Source: an uncultured Clostridia bacterium
Lineage (GTDB): Bacteria; Bacillota; Clostridia; TANB77; CAG-508
NCBI GenBank assembly: GCA_949280815.1
Contig: CASDJM010000009.1
Location: 1-52,073, forward strand
Length of the DNA stretch: 52,073 nucleotides
Direction of reading: 5' to 3'
Part shown: piece after piece, positions 6,897 to 15,850 of the stretch
Layout of the letters: every line of letters begins with the position of its first letter
Position numbering within the stretch: the stretch's first letter is position 1
Made by a program: the position numbers and the translations under genes
The notes under the pieces: generated by a model
What the model saw: the letters and a program-made list of their open reading frames with translations, nothing else
Database searches by the model: none
Told to the model about the DNA's origin: nothing

Positions 6897-9347
6897 CTAT
6901 TTTTTAATAACAACCTTTTCCTCTCTCACACCAATTTTAGCTAACTTATTTTTCTTTAAATTGCCATCTAAAATCTCCTCTGCTAGCTTATCCTCTAATA
7001 GACTTTGAATCGTTCTTCTAAGAGGTCTTGCACCAAAGTTTTTATCAATTCCTTGGCTTGCAATTAATTCTTTTACTTCTGGTTCTAGCTCAACCTTTAT
7101 TTTCTGTAAAGCTAAACGATTCGTTACTTCTTTTAGCATAATATCAATAATTTCACTAATTTCTGTATCAGTTAGTTTATGGAACACAATAATTTCATCA
7201 ATACGATTGATAAACTCTGGTCTTAATTCTTTCTTTAAGGTATCCATCACTTCTCTTTTGGTTTCTTCATATTCCTTTTTGGCATCTTCTTCTGCATTTC
7301 TAACCTGGCTAAATCCTAGAGCTTTTTTATCGGTAATTAGTCTAGCTCCAATATTAGAAGTCATAATAATAACTGTATTTTTGAAATTTACTGTTCTTCC
7401 TTGACTATCTGTTAAACGTCCATCTTCTAATATTTGTAATAACATATTCATTACATCTGGATGAGCTTTTTCGATTTCGTCAAATAGAATAACAGAATAT
7501 GGTTTTCTTCTTATTTTCTCAGTTAATTGACCTCCTTCATCAAATCCTACATATCCTGGAGGTGAACCAATTAATTTAGATACCGAATGTGGCTCCATAA
7601 ACTCTGACATATCAACTCTTATCATGGCATTTTCATCACCAAATAAGCTTTCTGCCAAAGCTTTAGATAATTCCGTTTTACCCACACCAGTCGGTCCTAA
7701 AAATAGGAATGAACCAATTGGTCTTTTTGGGTCTTTTAAACCAACTCTTCCTCTACGAATGGCTTTGGCTACTGCTTCAACTGCCTCATTTTGACCGATT
7801 ACTCTTTCATGTAGATTTTTTTCCAAATTTTTTAATCTAATATTTTCATCTTCTGTTATTTTACTAGCTGGTATTCCTGTCCAATTGCTAATAACTTCTG
7901 CTATATTTTCTTCTGCAATATCTGTTACTTGTCTGTTATTTTTGTTTTTCCACTTCTTTTGCTCTTTTTCATATTTTTCTTTCAATTCTTTTTCTTTATC
8001 TCTTAAAGTCGCTGCCTTTTCAAATTTTTGAGTTCTTACTGCTTCTTCTTTATCTTTTTTTGCCTCTTCTATTTTTTCTTCTAATTCCTTTAAACTATCT
8101 GGCTCTGTGAATGTTTTTAATTTTGCCCTAGAAGCTGCTTCATCAATTAAATCAATCGCCTTGTCTGGTAAAAATCTATCATTGATGTAACGAACTGACA
8201 TGGTTACTGCTGCTTCAATGGCTTCATCTGTAATTTTAACTCCATGATGTGCTTCGTATTTATCTCGAATTCCTTTTAATATTTGGATGCTATGTTTCTC
8301 ACTTGGTTCATTCACATTAACAGGGCTAAATCTTCTTTCTAAAGCAGCATCTTTTTCAATGTATTTTCGATATTCATTTAAAGTCGTTGCTCCTACTAAT
8401 TGAATTTCTCCTCTTGCCAGCATTGGTTTTAAGATATTAGCGGCATCAATTGCTCCTTCTGCTGCTCCTGCACCAACAATTGTATGCATTTCATCAATAA
8501 ATAAGATAATATCTCCTGCCTTTTTCACTTCTGCTAATGCTTTTTTTATTCTTTCCTCAAAATCACCTCTATATTTTGCTCCTGCTACCATACCTGAAAT
8601 ATCCATGCTAACAACTCTTTTATTTTTTAGTATTTCTGGCACATCTCCTGCTACTATTTTTTGAGCTAATCCTTCTACTACTGCTGTTTTACCAACACCT
8701 GGCTCACCAATTAGACAAGGATTATTTTTAGTTCTTCTTGATAAAATTTGAATCACTCTTTCAATTTCTTCTTTTCTTCCTATAATTGGATCTAACTTTC
8801 CTTCTATTGCTTTTTTCGTCAAATCCTCCCCAAATTGATTTAAGGTAGTTGTTTGATTAAAACTGCCACTTTTTCTTTCTGTATTTCCATTTTTCTCTTC
8901 TCCTTGTAAGTCTTCTCCTTCATTGATTACTTTGACAATTTCATTGTATAATCTTGGAATATTCACATTTAATTCTAACAAAATTCTAGCTGCAATACAG
9001 TCTCCTTCTCTCAATATTCCTATTAATAAATGTTCTGTTCCAATGTAATTATATCCTAACTTCCTTGCTTCAATAAAAGCATTTTCAATGACTCTTTTTG
9101 TTCTTGGGGTGAAGCCTAATGTTTCTGTAATTGGTTCTTCTTGTCCAATTAATTCTACAATTTTATCGATTACACCATCTGGTGTAACCTCTTGATTTCC
9201 TAATACTTTAGAAGCAACTCCGCTTCCTTCTTTTGCTAAGCCATATAAAACATGTTCTGTTCCAATATAATTATGCCCTAATTCAATGGCTGCTTCATTT
9301 GCTAATTCAATTGCCTTTTGGGCTCTGTTTGTAAATTTATATGTCAT
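6897..9347 (-). CDS. clpC: ClpC, AAA+ unfoldase of the ClpCP protease
   Basis: 816 residues, full length. Two Clp-N repeats cover about 1-145. AAA module 1 has Walker A GEPGVGKT (214-221), Walker B ILFIDE (281-286) and LERRF near 340. A coiled-coil middle region with a UVR-like stretch spans 420-465. AAA module 2 has GPTGVGKT (551-558), VILFDE (619-624) and GYVGFDEGG near 600. ClpC unfolds substrates, including arginine-phosphorylated proteins marked by McsB, and feeds them to ClpP; the middle domain binds adaptors such as McsB or MecA. Last gene of the ctsR operon, with AAAGGAG eight bases before the start. An imperfect hairpin at 6861-6893 past the stop may end the transcript. Confidence 0.97.
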   Translation of the reverse strand: MTYKFTNRAQKAIELANEAAIELGHNYIGTEHVLYGLAKEGSGVASKVLGNQEVTPDGVIDKIVELIGQEEPITETLGFTPRTKRVIENAFIEARKLGYNYIGTEHLLIGILREGDCIAARILLELNVNIPRLYNEIVKVINEGEDLQGEEKNGNTERKSGSFNQTTTLNQFGEDLTKKAIEGKLDPIIGRKEEIERVIQILSRRTKNNPCLIGEPGVGKTAVVEGLAQKIVAGDVPEILKNKRVVSMDISGMVAGAKYRGDFEERIKKALAEVKKAGDIILFIDEMHTIVGAGAAEGAIDAANILKPMLARGEIQLVGATTLNEYRKYIEKDAALERRFSPVNVNEPSEKHSIQILKGIRDKYEAHHGVKITDEAIEAAVTMSVRYINDRFLPDKAIDLIDEAASRAKLKTFTEPDSLKELEEKIEEAKKDKEEAVRTQKFEKAATLRDKEKELKEKYEKEQKKWKNKNNRQVTDIAEENIAEVISNWTGIPASKITEDENIRLKNLEKNLHERVIGQNEAVEAVAKAIRRGRVGLKDPKRPIGSFLFLGPTGVGKTELSKALAESLFGDENAMIRVDMSEFMEPHSVSKLIGSPPGYVGFDEGGQLTEKIRRKPYSVILFDEIEKAHPDVMNMLLQILEDGRLTDSQGRTVNFKNTVIIMTSNIGARLITDKKALGFSQVRNAEEDAKKEYEETKREVMDTLKKELRPEFINRIDEIIVFHKLTDTEISEIIDIMLKEVTNRLALQKIKVELEPEVKELIASQGIDKNFGARPLRRTIQSLLEDKLAEEILDGNLKKNKLAKIGVREEKVVIKK

Positions 9348-9497
9348 TTTAAAATCACTCCTTTCATGTTCATTGATGTGACAGTGGAAACAGGTCTATT
9401 TTGTCTCATCATCTTTACTTTTTATGTTAATCATTATATAATATAAGTCAGAAAATTTTATAGCCCTAACGCATCAGAGCCTCCCTGTGAGGTTCTT

Positions 9498-10511
9498 TTA
9501 TTTTTCATTTAAAACCTGCTGAACTACCTCTGCTCTTTTAATATCTCTCTCAATTGGTTCATACTGTTCCCCCACAAACTTTTGCAAATTAGCAGGCTTT
9601 GTATACAAATACAGTTTTTGTACCTTCAAATCCGTCAATTCCTTCAAAATACCCAAATCAGTACCTAGCTTGATATTAGATAATAATTTTCTGGTCTCTT
9701 CTGAAGAAATTTTCTTGCAATTACTTAAAATCCCATAACTTCGATAAATCAAATCCTCTAATGCAATATCATCTTTTGCCAAAATCTTTCTTGCTTGTCT
9801 TTCTTGTTTGATGATTTTTTCTACGATTACATTTAAATTTTGCACAATTTCTTTTTCCGTCACTCCCAATGTCTGTTTATTTGAAATTTGATACATATCT
9901 CCTGTACTTTCTGTATTATCTCCATATACCCCTCTAATATTAATACCAAAACTATTAATCGCTTCTAGTACTTTTTTCGTATTTTTTGTTTTGGAAAGGG
10001 CTGGTAAATGCACCATAACGGAAGCTCTTAAACCAGTTCCGACATTATTAGGACAAGCTGTCAAATAGCCATATTTTTTACTAACAGTATACCCTAATAT
10101 CTCTCCTATTTTCTCATCAATTTCAATCGCTAAATTTAACGTATTCTCTAAATCCATTCCACAACTAAATACCTGTATTTCCAAATGATCTTCATTTCCT
10201 ACCATAATACAAATATTCTCTTCATCATTAATTAAAATACCACCTGTCTCATTCTTTTTTAAAACAAAATCTGGACTAAGTAAATTCTTTTCTACTAAAC
10301 TCATTTTAGTAATATCATCCATATCTTTTAATCGAAAAAACTTTAACCCATATCCAATATTATAAAGACCTTCTTTTACTTTATTTTCTAAAGCTTGTAT
10401 GTCTTCTTTTTTTGTTAAATTAAATTTAAACTCATGTAGATTTCTAGCAAACCTTATTCTCGTACTTTTTGCTACATCTGAATTCTCATTACTTTGCAAA
10501 TACCAATTCAT
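9498..10511 (-). CDS. mcsB: McsB protein arginine kinase
   Basis: 337 residues from ATG 10511, preferred because AGGAGG lies seven bases upstream; the frame is open further but without a site. It is a phosphagen-kinase-like enzyme without the N-terminal domain of creatine kinases. STRIRFARNL near residue 17, NEDHLEIQ near 110 and CPNNVGTGLRASVMVHLP near 155-172 form the ATP/guanidine site; the last holds the active-site Cys. McsB phosphorylates arginines of CtsR and misfolded proteins, activated by McsA, and hands them to ClpCP. It lies between mcsA and clpC. The 150-base gap to clpC holds a stem-loop (AGAACCTC/GAGGCTCT, one mismatch) and AT-rich sequence that could carry a second promoter. 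Confidence 0.95.
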   Translation of the reverse strand: MNWYLQSNENSDVAKSTRIRFARNLHEFKFNLTKKEDIQALENKVKEGLYNIGYGLKFFRLKDMDDITKMSLVEKNLLSPDFVLKKNETGGILINDEENICIMVGNEDHLEIQVFSCGMDLENTLNLAIEIDEKIGEILGYTVSKKYGYLTACPNNVGTGLRASVMVHLPALSKTKNTKKVLEAINSFGINIRGVYGDNTESTGDMYQISNKQTLGVTEKEIVQNLNVIVEKIIKQERQARKILAKDDIALEDLIYRSYGILSNCKKISSEETRKLLSNIKLGTDLGILKELTDLKVQKLYLYTKPANLQKFVGEQYEPIERDIKRAEVVQQVLNEK

Positions 10512-10707
10512 TCTCCTACCTCCTATTTTGTTACAACTTAAGTCCATAAACTTTTTAGAACAAATCGGAAAGCCTTAACATTAGCATATTTTTAACTTTC
10601 CTTTTTGGCTTTCCTTTAATTTGTTCGTGTGCCAAATTTATGAAATAAATTTGTGTACAATGTATTTTATATAATAAGACTAAACCGTAATCATTTTTGG
10701 TAATTTT

Positions 10708-11283
10708 CTAATTTTCTTTTTCTATCTTTTTAATTTCATCTCTTATTTTAGCTGCCTCTTCATATTTTTCTTCTCTAATCGCTTGCTTTAACTGTCCTTG
10801 CAATTTTTCTAATTGATTTTCTTTTTTATTATTTTCTGACTGATTTGTTTTTTCCTCTTTTTGAGTCGATTGATTCGCTATTTTTTCATCTATCTTGCCA
10901 TCAATTATTTTCCCAACTCTGCCTACATGACAATTTGCTCCTTGTATTCTTCTAATGATTGGATCTAGTCTTTCTCCAAATACATCATAGCAATTGCCAC
11001 ATCCTAATTTTCCTGTGTTGGCTATCTCTTCAAAAGTAGAACCACAATTGTTACATTTTAAGGCTTTTATTTCATTCAATAATGGCATGAACTCTGGTGT
11101 TGCAAAATCCTCCATAAATTCTCCGAAAAAGCTAGAAAAATCAATTGGCATATTAAAATCCATATGACTGATACCTAATTTTTTACTGCATTCCTCACAT
11201 AAATTCAATTCCTTTCTTCTTCCGTTTATATTTTCTGAATACCTCACATTTGCTTCTCTTTTTCCGCAATTATCACATAACAT
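10708..11283 (-). CDS. mcsA: McsA, zinc-binding activator of McsB
   Basis: 191 residues from ATG 11283, chosen for the GAAGGAGG site eight bases upstream. Paired Cys motifs are at the start (CDNC), around residues 27-30 (CEEC), near 75-78 (CNNC) and near 92-95 (CGNC). These are the zinc-binding pairs McsA uses to bind and stimulate McsB. A Glu/Lys/Gln-rich linker precedes a C-terminal UVR domain (LEKLQGQLKQAIREEKYEEA, then AKIRDEIKKIEKE). Second gene of the operon; the gap to ctsR contains two REP-like hairpins. Confidence 0.93.
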   Translation of the reverse strand: MLCDNCGKREANVRYSENINGRRKELNLCEECSKKLGISHMDFNMPIDFSSFFGEFMEDFATPEFMPLLNEIKALKCNNCGSTFEEIANTGKLGCGNCYDVFGERLDPIIRRIQGANCHVGRVGKIIDGKIDEKIANQSTQKEEKTNQSENNKKENQLEKLQGQLKQAIREEKYEEAAKIRDEIKKIEKEN

Positions 11284-11304
11284 TTTCAATTCCTCCTTCT
11301 TTTC

Positions 11305-11335
11305 GATGATTTTGGGGACAGATGAAAAAATCATC
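11305..11335 (-). repeat. REP-like GTCCC hairpin, copy 2
   Basis: GATGATTTT (11305-11313) faces AAAATCATC (11327-11335). Read on the minus strand the loop ends in CTGTCCCC before the 3' arm. Stem and loop closely match the copy at 23929-23965. It lies between mcsA and ctsR. Confidence 0.7.
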
Positions 11336-11350
11336 TTCTATTTTTTCTCT

Positions 11351-11385
11351 ATCATGATTTTTTACTTCGTCCCTAAAATCATGAT
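11351..11385 (+). repeat. REP-like GTCCC hairpin, copy 3
   Basis: ATCATGATTTT (11351-11361) pairs with AAAATCATGAT (11375-11385), with TTACTTCGTCCCT between. It is inverted relative to copy 2, 15 bases away, and touches the ctsR stop codon. Two facing units recall the paired REP arrangement called BIME. Confidence 0.7.
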
Positions 11386-11828
11386 TAATTTAGATTTATT
11401 AGCATATTTTTAAAAATTCTTGCTCTTACTTTATCTTTTGTTTCTTTGTCTAATTGTAAGACATTATCACTAGTTGCTACTTTTAATAATTTTGCCTCCT
11501 TAGCTTCTAAAATATCATATGTTAGAAAGTCGCTAATTAATATATCTACTTCATTTGATGTTATTTCACTTCCTATATTATTTATGATATGCATGATATA
11601 GTCAGATTTTGTATTGTTCACTTTTTTAATTGTAATATGACCTCCGCCACCTCTTCTACTTTCTACATAGTATCCCTGTGATGGTTTAAATCTAGTTGCT
11701 ATGACATAGTTGATTTGGGATGGTACACATTTAAATTGTTCTGCTAATTCGTTTCTTTGTATTTCAATGCTATCTTCTTCATCAAACAGTTCTTTAATAA
11801 ATTCTTCTATGATATCTGACATTCTCAT
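11385..11828 (-). CDS. ctsR: CtsR, class III heat-shock repressor
   Basis: 147 residues from ATG 11828 (MRMSDIIEEF), nine bases after AGGAG; the ATG at 11837 overlaps that site. The N-terminal winged helix spans about 1-75, with the arginine-containing wing ESRRGGGGHITIKK around 56-69 that inserts in the operator. The C-terminal half is the dimer and McsB-contact domain. CtsR represses clp genes; heat or arginine phosphorylation by McsB releases it. First gene of ctsR-mcsA-mcsB-clpC, with two CtsR boxes at 11886-11964, so the operon should repress itself. Confidence 0.95.
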   Translation of the reverse strand: MRMSDIIEEFIKELFDEEDSIEIQRNELAEQFKCVPSQINYVIATRFKPSQGYYVESRRGGGGHITIKKVNNTKSDYIMHIINNIGSEITSNEVDILISDFLTYDILEAKEAKLLKVATSDNVLQLDKETKDKVRARIFKNMLINLN

Positions 11829-11885
11829 CTTTCTCATCTCCTATTTTTTCTGCTTTTAACTACAATATTTATTCCCTTAACTGAC

Positions 11886-11964
11886 TTTGACTTTCTTTGA
11901 CCTACAATCTAATTATACTCTTTCTTTTTATTTTTTCAACACCTTTTTCTGACCTTCTTTGACC
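11886..11964 (-). promoter_or_regulatory. ctsR operon promoter with two CtsR boxes
   Basis: On the minus strand the order is CtsR box GGTCAAAGAAGGTCAGA (11948-11964), -35 TTGAAA (11934-11939), 16-base spacer, -10 TATAAT (11912-11917), then CtsR box GGTCAAAGAAAGTCAAA (11886-11902). The second box matches the known heptad repeat GGTCAAA-NAN-RGTCAAA exactly and would cover the transcription start. The first differs at one position. They bracket the promoter, as expected for strong repression. Confidence 0.9.
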
Positions 11965-12091
11965 TTTTTCTTCCCTCTTATTTTATTTTCGTCTTCTTTT
12001 CTTGCTTTTTCTCTCTTTTTCGTTATCTTTTAACTATTTTCAATTTCATTCCTTTTTTAAGGCACAAATATTTTCATAGCCAAAATTGTAA

Positions 12092-12286
12092 TTATTTTTC
12101 AACGTTATCTTCTTTCTCTTTGGTTATGTCCTGCAACTCCTCTACCTTCTCTTTTTGTTCAGGTAAAGATACCCATGCAAAATAAGAGGATATGAATTCT
12201 CCATATTTTGTAGCATCCTCTCCTACTTCTGCAATACCATATTCTACTTGTTTTTCTTTTTCTTGCTTTTTGGTTTTATCTTCCAT
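12092..12286 (-). CDS. Small hypothetical protein, highly charged
   Basis: 64 residues from ATG 12286 (MEDKTKKQEKEKQ). It is very rich in Lys and Glu, with one less charged stretch in the middle (YGEFISSYFAWVSLPEQ), and has no signal peptide or membrane segment. The ribosome binding site is weak (GAGTG about nine bases upstream). I recognise no family. It sits between the ctsR promoter and repeat D copy 3. Codon use is AT-rich like the neighbours, but the frame could be chance. Confidence 0.4.
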   Translation of the reverse strand: MEDKTKKQEKEKQVEYGIAEVGEDATKYGEFISSYFAWVSLPEQKEKVEELQDITKEKEDNVEK

Positions 12287-12412
12287 AAAAATGCACACTC
12301 ACTTTCTCTCTTATTTCTATGTATTGAGCAAATTTCAATTTGTCTTTTATTGTTATGTGCATTTTTTTCAGTTTTATTCATTTATGGTTTGTTTTATTTG
12401 TTACTGTTCATC

Positions 12413-12458
12413 CTTATTATTTGTTGTTCTGGTGAGAAAAGAGCACGGCTGACCAGAA
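12413..12458 (+). repeat. Repeat D, copy 3
   Basis: Same unit as at 591-637 with several substitutions (CTTATTATTTGTTGTTCTGG to CTGACCAG). It is preceded by TTACTGTTCA, which also precedes HP-I copy 1 at 303. Confidence 0.7.
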
Positions 12459-12518
12459 CTCTTATTTTTGTAAATCTTCTAAAATTAACATAAAAGTATT
12501 TCCTTTTTTACCAATATA

Positions 12519-12527
12519 TGCTATAAT
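12519..12527 (+). promoter_or_regulatory. Extended -10 promoter for NfeD-SPFH
   Basis: TGCTATAAT is an extended -10 element (TG-N-TATAAT), 33 bases before the nfeD-like start codon. The -35 region is poor (TTTCCT at 12499-12504), as is usual when an extended -10 is used. Confidence 0.6.
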
Positions 12528-12559
12528 AGTAACAGTTGTAATCAAAGGAGGAATTTTTC

Positions 12560-12997
12560 ATGTGGCAAATCTGGTTAATCATTGCAGGTGTCTGTTTAAT
12601 TATTGAAATCATGACAGTAGGATTTTTAATTTTCTGGTTTGCAATAGGAGCTTTACTCGCTATGGTTGTTAGTTTATTCACGGATAATATAATCATTCAA
12701 ACCTCTGCATTTGTCATATCTTCAACCATTTTAATTTTTGCGACCAAGCCATTTGTTAAAAAATTTGCCAATAATAAAAATACGATTCAAACCAATGTCT
12801 ATTCAACCGTTGGAAAAACAGGAATTGTGACAAAAGACATTGATTCCATTCAATCTCTTGGTCAAGTAAAAGTTGGTGGAGAAGTTTGGTCTGCAGTTGG
12901 ATTAGATGATATCAATATTCCTCAAGGTACAGAAGTAGAAATCAAAGAAATAAAAGGTGTAAAAGCAATTGTTGCACCTATTCAAAAACTAAACTAG
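12560..12997 (+). CDS. NfeD-family membrane protein
   Basis: 145 residues, start at ATG 12560 with AAAGGAGG eight bases upstream. Three hydrophobic segments cover about residues 1-70 (IWLIIAGVCLIIEIMTVGFL first), then comes a small beta-rich OB-like domain (residues 80-145: VGKTGIVTKDI, GQVKVGGEVWSAV, GTEVEIKEIKGVKAIV). This is the short NfeD form without the protease domain. In this family the OB domain partners an SPFH protein in membrane microdomains, and the SPFH gene is next, 109 bases downstream on the same strand. Confidence 0.9.
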   Translation: MWQIWLIIAGVCLIIEIMTVGFLIFWFAIGALLAMVVSLFTDNIIIQTSAFVISSTILIFATKPFVKKFANNKNTIQTNVYSTVGKTGIVTKDIDSIQSLGQVKVGGEVWSAVGLDDINIPQGTEVEIKEIKGVKAIVAPIQKLN

Positions 12998-13106
12998 CCA
13001 TTCATGTTTTACTTGGCGCAATTAAGTAATTTATCTTAAATTAACTATTAACATTGGTTCATTACAGATAGCTTATTATATATAAAATTTAAAGGAGGAG
13101 AAAATT

Positions 13107-14021
13107 ATGTGGTTTTTATTAGTTTTACTTGTTATTATTCTAGTAATAGCATTTATGTCTATTAAAATCGTCAAACAATCTGAGGTGTACATTATTGAAA
13201 GATTAGGTAAGTTCTACAAAGTAGCTGATGCTGGTCTTACTATCATTATTCCATTTTTTGACCATGTAAGAAGTGTTGTTAGCTTAAAACAACAAACGAT
13301 GGATATCCCACCTCAAGGTGTTATTACAAAAGATAATGTTACGATTACAATCGATACGGTTGTATTCTATCAAATAACAGATCCTGCAAAAGCAGTTTAT
13401 GAAATTCAAAGTTTAAAGAAAGGTATTGAATATTTAGCCATTACAACCATTCGTGATATCATTGGTAAAATGGACTTAGACGAAACCTTTAGTTCAAGAG
13501 ATGGTATTAATAATCAATTAAGAGTTGTTCTTGATGAAGCAACTGATAAATGGGGCTGTAAAATCGATCGAGTAGAAATCAAAGACATTACCCCACCTGC
13601 TGATATTAGAGATGCCATGGAAAAAGAAATGAATGCAGAAAGAAATAAAAGAGCTTTAATTCTAGAATCAGAAGCACAAAGACAATCAGCAATTACAATC
13701 GCCGAAGGTAAGAAGCAAGCTGCTATTCTAGAAGCAGAAGCTGATAAAGAAGCAAAAATCAGAAGAGCTGTCGGTGAGGCACAAGCTATTAAAGAAGTTG
13801 CTGATGCCAAAGCAAAAGAAATTCAAATGGTTTATGATGCTATGAAAAAAGCTGACCCTAATGATAAATTAGTTCAATTAAAATCTTTAGAAGCTTTAGA
13901 AGAAGTCGCTAAAGGTGAAGCAAATAAAGTATTTATTCCTTTTGAAGCAACCAATGCTTTGAGTTCATTGGGTGCTATGAAAGAAGTTGTAACAGATAAT
14001 AAGAAAACAGATAAAAAATAA
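13107..14021 (+). CDS. SPFH (stomatin/prohibitin) family membrane protein
   Basis: 304 residues from ATG 13107 with AAAGGAGG upstream. One N-terminal membrane helix (residues 2-20) is followed by the SPFH domain (VKQSEVYIIERLGKFYKVAD onwards) and an Ala/Glu-rich coiled coil around 175-250 (SEAQRQSAITIAEGKKQAAI). This is the slipin/QmcA layout. Such proteins form large ring-like assemblies on the membrane and organise microdomains or regulate membrane proteases. Pairing with NfeD supports the call. A terminator follows at 14078. Confidence 0.9.
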   Translation: MWFLLVLLVIILVIAFMSIKIVKQSEVYIIERLGKFYKVADAGLTIIIPFFDHVRSVVSLKQQTMDIPPQGVITKDNVTITIDTVVFYQITDPAKAVYEIQSLKKGIEYLAITTIRDIIGKMDLDETFSSRDGINNQLRVVLDEATDKWGCKIDRVEIKDITPPADIRDAMEKEMNAERNKRALILESEAQRQSAITIAEGKKQAAILEAEADKEAKIRRAVGEAQAIKEVADAKAKEIQMVYDAMKKADPNDKLVQLKSLEALEEVAKGEANKVFIPFEATNALSSLGAMKEVVTDNKKTDKK

Positions 14022-14035
14022 GTGAAATGCTTTAT

Positions 14036-14067
14036 ATTATAGGAAGTTCGTAGAACTTTCCTATAAT
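14036..14067. repeat. AGGAAGTTC/GAACTTTCC hairpin, copy 1
   Basis: ATTATAGGAAGTTC and GAACTTTCCTATAAT flank a 3-base loop and pair except for one extra T. The stretch from AATGCTTTAT through this hairpin recurs at 32070-32110. Confidence 0.6.
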
Positions 14068-14077
14068 GATAAATTTA

Positions 14078-14110
14078 GGGGACGGAAAATACCGTCCCCA
14101 TCTTTTTTTT
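14078..14110 (+). terminator. Terminator of nfeD-SPFH (GGGGACGG hairpin)
   Basis: GGGGACGG (14078-14085) pairs perfectly with CCGTCCCC (14092-14099), six-base loop, followed on the plus strand by eight or more T. It serves the plus-strand pair and faces the end of alr. The CCGTCCCC arm matches the core of the REP-like hairpins, so it may derive from one. Confidence 0.75.
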
Positions 14111-14114
14111 ATCT

Positions 14115-15215
14115 TCAATTTATGAACTTTCTTGGAACTCTTGCAGAAATCGTACTGATAATTTCATAATTAATCGTATGACATTTATGAGCTATTTCAT
14201 CTAAAGTTATTTGGTCATTATCCCAAATCCACACATCATCTCCCACTTCTACTTCGTCCAAATCGGTTACATCTGCCATAAATCCATCCATACAAACTTT
14301 ACCAACAATAGGAACTTTGTGTCCACGAATGACTACCTGTCCATTGTTGGATAATTCTCGTCGAAAGCCATCTGCATATCCAATTGGAATGGTTGCTATT
14401 TTACTCTCTCTTACAGTACTAAAACTTCTACCATAACTAATGCTAGTTCCTTCTTTTACTGTCTTTAAAAAAGTTATCTTTGATTTTAATTTTGCAACTG
14501 GTTTTAATGCTATTTTTTCGTGTATCCCTTCTCCTGATTCATAGCCATATAGAATCATACCAGGTCTTATTAAATTATACTGTGCTTCTGGAGCATTAAT
14601 GATTGCATTAGAAGCAGATGTATGAATATATTTAATATTTTTTACTCGCTTTGTTATGATTTTTACTGCTTTTCCAAAAGTCTCTAATTGTTGTTTTGTA
14701 TATGTTTCATCACTATCTGGTGATGACAAGTGAGTATAAATTCCCTCTATTTTTACATGGTTTGTTCTTTGTATTTCTTCTAAAAAACTTGGTAGTTGTT
14801 GCAGTGATAGCCCAGTTCTTCCCATTCCAGTTTCTATTTCAAGATGAACTCTTATTGGTTTATTTTGTTTTTGCACTTCTTTTAGAAAATTGTCTGATGA
14901 CAATCCAATTACTAAGTCATTCTCAATGATTTTATCAATTTCGCTGGTTGCTGGTTGATTTAATATAAAAATATCTTTTGCATAGCCAAGATTTCTTATT
15001 TGGGCTCCCTCATCTACTGTTGCTAGTCCTACTATTTCGAATTCATTGATAACATCTAGTCTTGTATTTAAATAAGTGCCATAGGCATTGGCCTTGATAA
15101 TTGGCATAATAGTAGTATTGAAATTTAATCTTTTTCTAATTTCTTCTATATTATTTTTAAAATGATTGATATTAACTTCCATTACCGTTGGTCTTGTGAT
15201 TTCGTTTTGATTCAT
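14115..15215 (-). CDS. alr: Alanine racemase
   Basis: 366 residues from ATG 15215 with GAGGAG nine bases upstream. The PLP-lysine motif is IIKANAYGT (Lys41). SYGRSF in the last third carries the second catalytic Tyr, and GYADGF lies close after it. CMDGFMADVTDL, near residue 310, is the standard C-terminal beta-domain signature. The enzyme is a cytosolic PLP dimer that makes D-alanine for peptidoglycan. The PLP motif reads NAYGTY rather than the usual NAYGHG, a small deviation just after the lysine. Other fold-type III racemases are possible but less likely. Confidence 0.88.
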   Translation of the reverse strand: MNQNEITRPTVMEVNINHFKNNIEEIRKRLNFNTTIMPIIKANAYGTYLNTRLDVINEFEIVGLATVDEGAQIRNLGYAKDIFILNQPATSEIDKIIENDLVIGLSSDNFLKEVQKQNKPIRVHLEIETGMGRTGLSLQQLPSFLEEIQRTNHVKIEGIYTHLSSPDSDETYTKQQLETFGKAVKIITKRVKNIKYIHTSASNAIINAPEAQYNLIRPGMILYGYESGEGIHEKIALKPVAKLKSKITFLKTVKEGTSISYGRSFSTVRESKIATIPIGYADGFRRELSNNGQVVIRGHKVPIVGKVCMDGFMADVTDLDEVEVGDDVWIWDNDQITLDEIAHKCHTINYEIISTISARVPRKFIN

Positions 15216-15293
15216 TTTTAATTTCTCCTCATTTACATGTTTCCTATTCTCTTAAATCCTAGTTTATCAGTTTTTGCTCACTTATTCAATAGG

Positions 15294-15821
15294 CTATAAT
15301 TCATATTCTTTTATCTCTGCATTTTCTAGTCCCAAATGCAGAAGTTTACCATCCTCTGGAATCCCATCAAAATACGCATGGAATGCTCTAGAAACTCCTT
15401 TGTGTGCAACAACTAAAACTTTATTATAATCTTTACCTTTCAATTCATTTAAAAAATCATTTACTCTTTCAAATAAGCTCTGAACGGTTTCTTCTGTTCC
15501 ATATCTAATATCTGTAGGATAACTCCAGTAGATTTCACGATTAGTACATTCAATTGGTTTTCCTTCAAGATTTCCATGTTTTCTTTCTTCTAATCTGTTA
15601 TCCATTATAATTTCCTTATTTTTTGAATTTATAATATCTGCTGTGTGCCTTGCTCTTAATAATGGAGAACAATAAATAATGTCAAATTCCATTTCTTTGA
15701 TTTTTTCCTTAAGTTTTTCTGCTTGTTGTATTCCATTTTGATTGATATCTTCCCATCTAAAATTATACAAATTGCTTATATTGGTATCTGTCTGTCCATG
15801 CCTTACTAAATATACTTTCAT
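15294..15821 (-). CDS. Histidine phosphatase (phosphoglycerate mutase-like) family
   Basis: 175 residues. The RHG motif (residues 7-9, His8 the phosphorylated residue), the acidic-Arg pair near 79-80 and VVAHKG (His140) are the catalytic set of branch-1 histidine phosphatases. It is shorter than true dPGM, and the window has a separate gpmI, so a phosphatase role (CobC/PhoE/GpmB-like) is more likely than mutase. Substrate not readable from sequence. It lies upstream of alr on the same strand with a 78-base gap. Confidence 0.85.
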   Translation of the reverse strand: MKVYLVRHGQTDTNISNLYNFRWEDINQNGIQQAEKLKEKIKEMEFDIIYCSPLLRARHTADIINSKNKEIIMDNRLEERKHGNLEGKPIECTNREIYWSYPTDIRYGTEETVQSLFERVNDFLNELKGKDYNKVLVVAHKGVSRAFHAYFDGIPEDGKLLHLGLENAEIKEYEL

Positions 15822-15850
15822 GTTTTGCCTTCTTTCCCACTTTCAATTTT

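Noticed and set aside
9348..9497. Third CtsR box directly before clpC
   Set aside because: No GGTCAAA heptads in the gap; GTCAGAAAA is not a match. Control is expected from the operon promoter.
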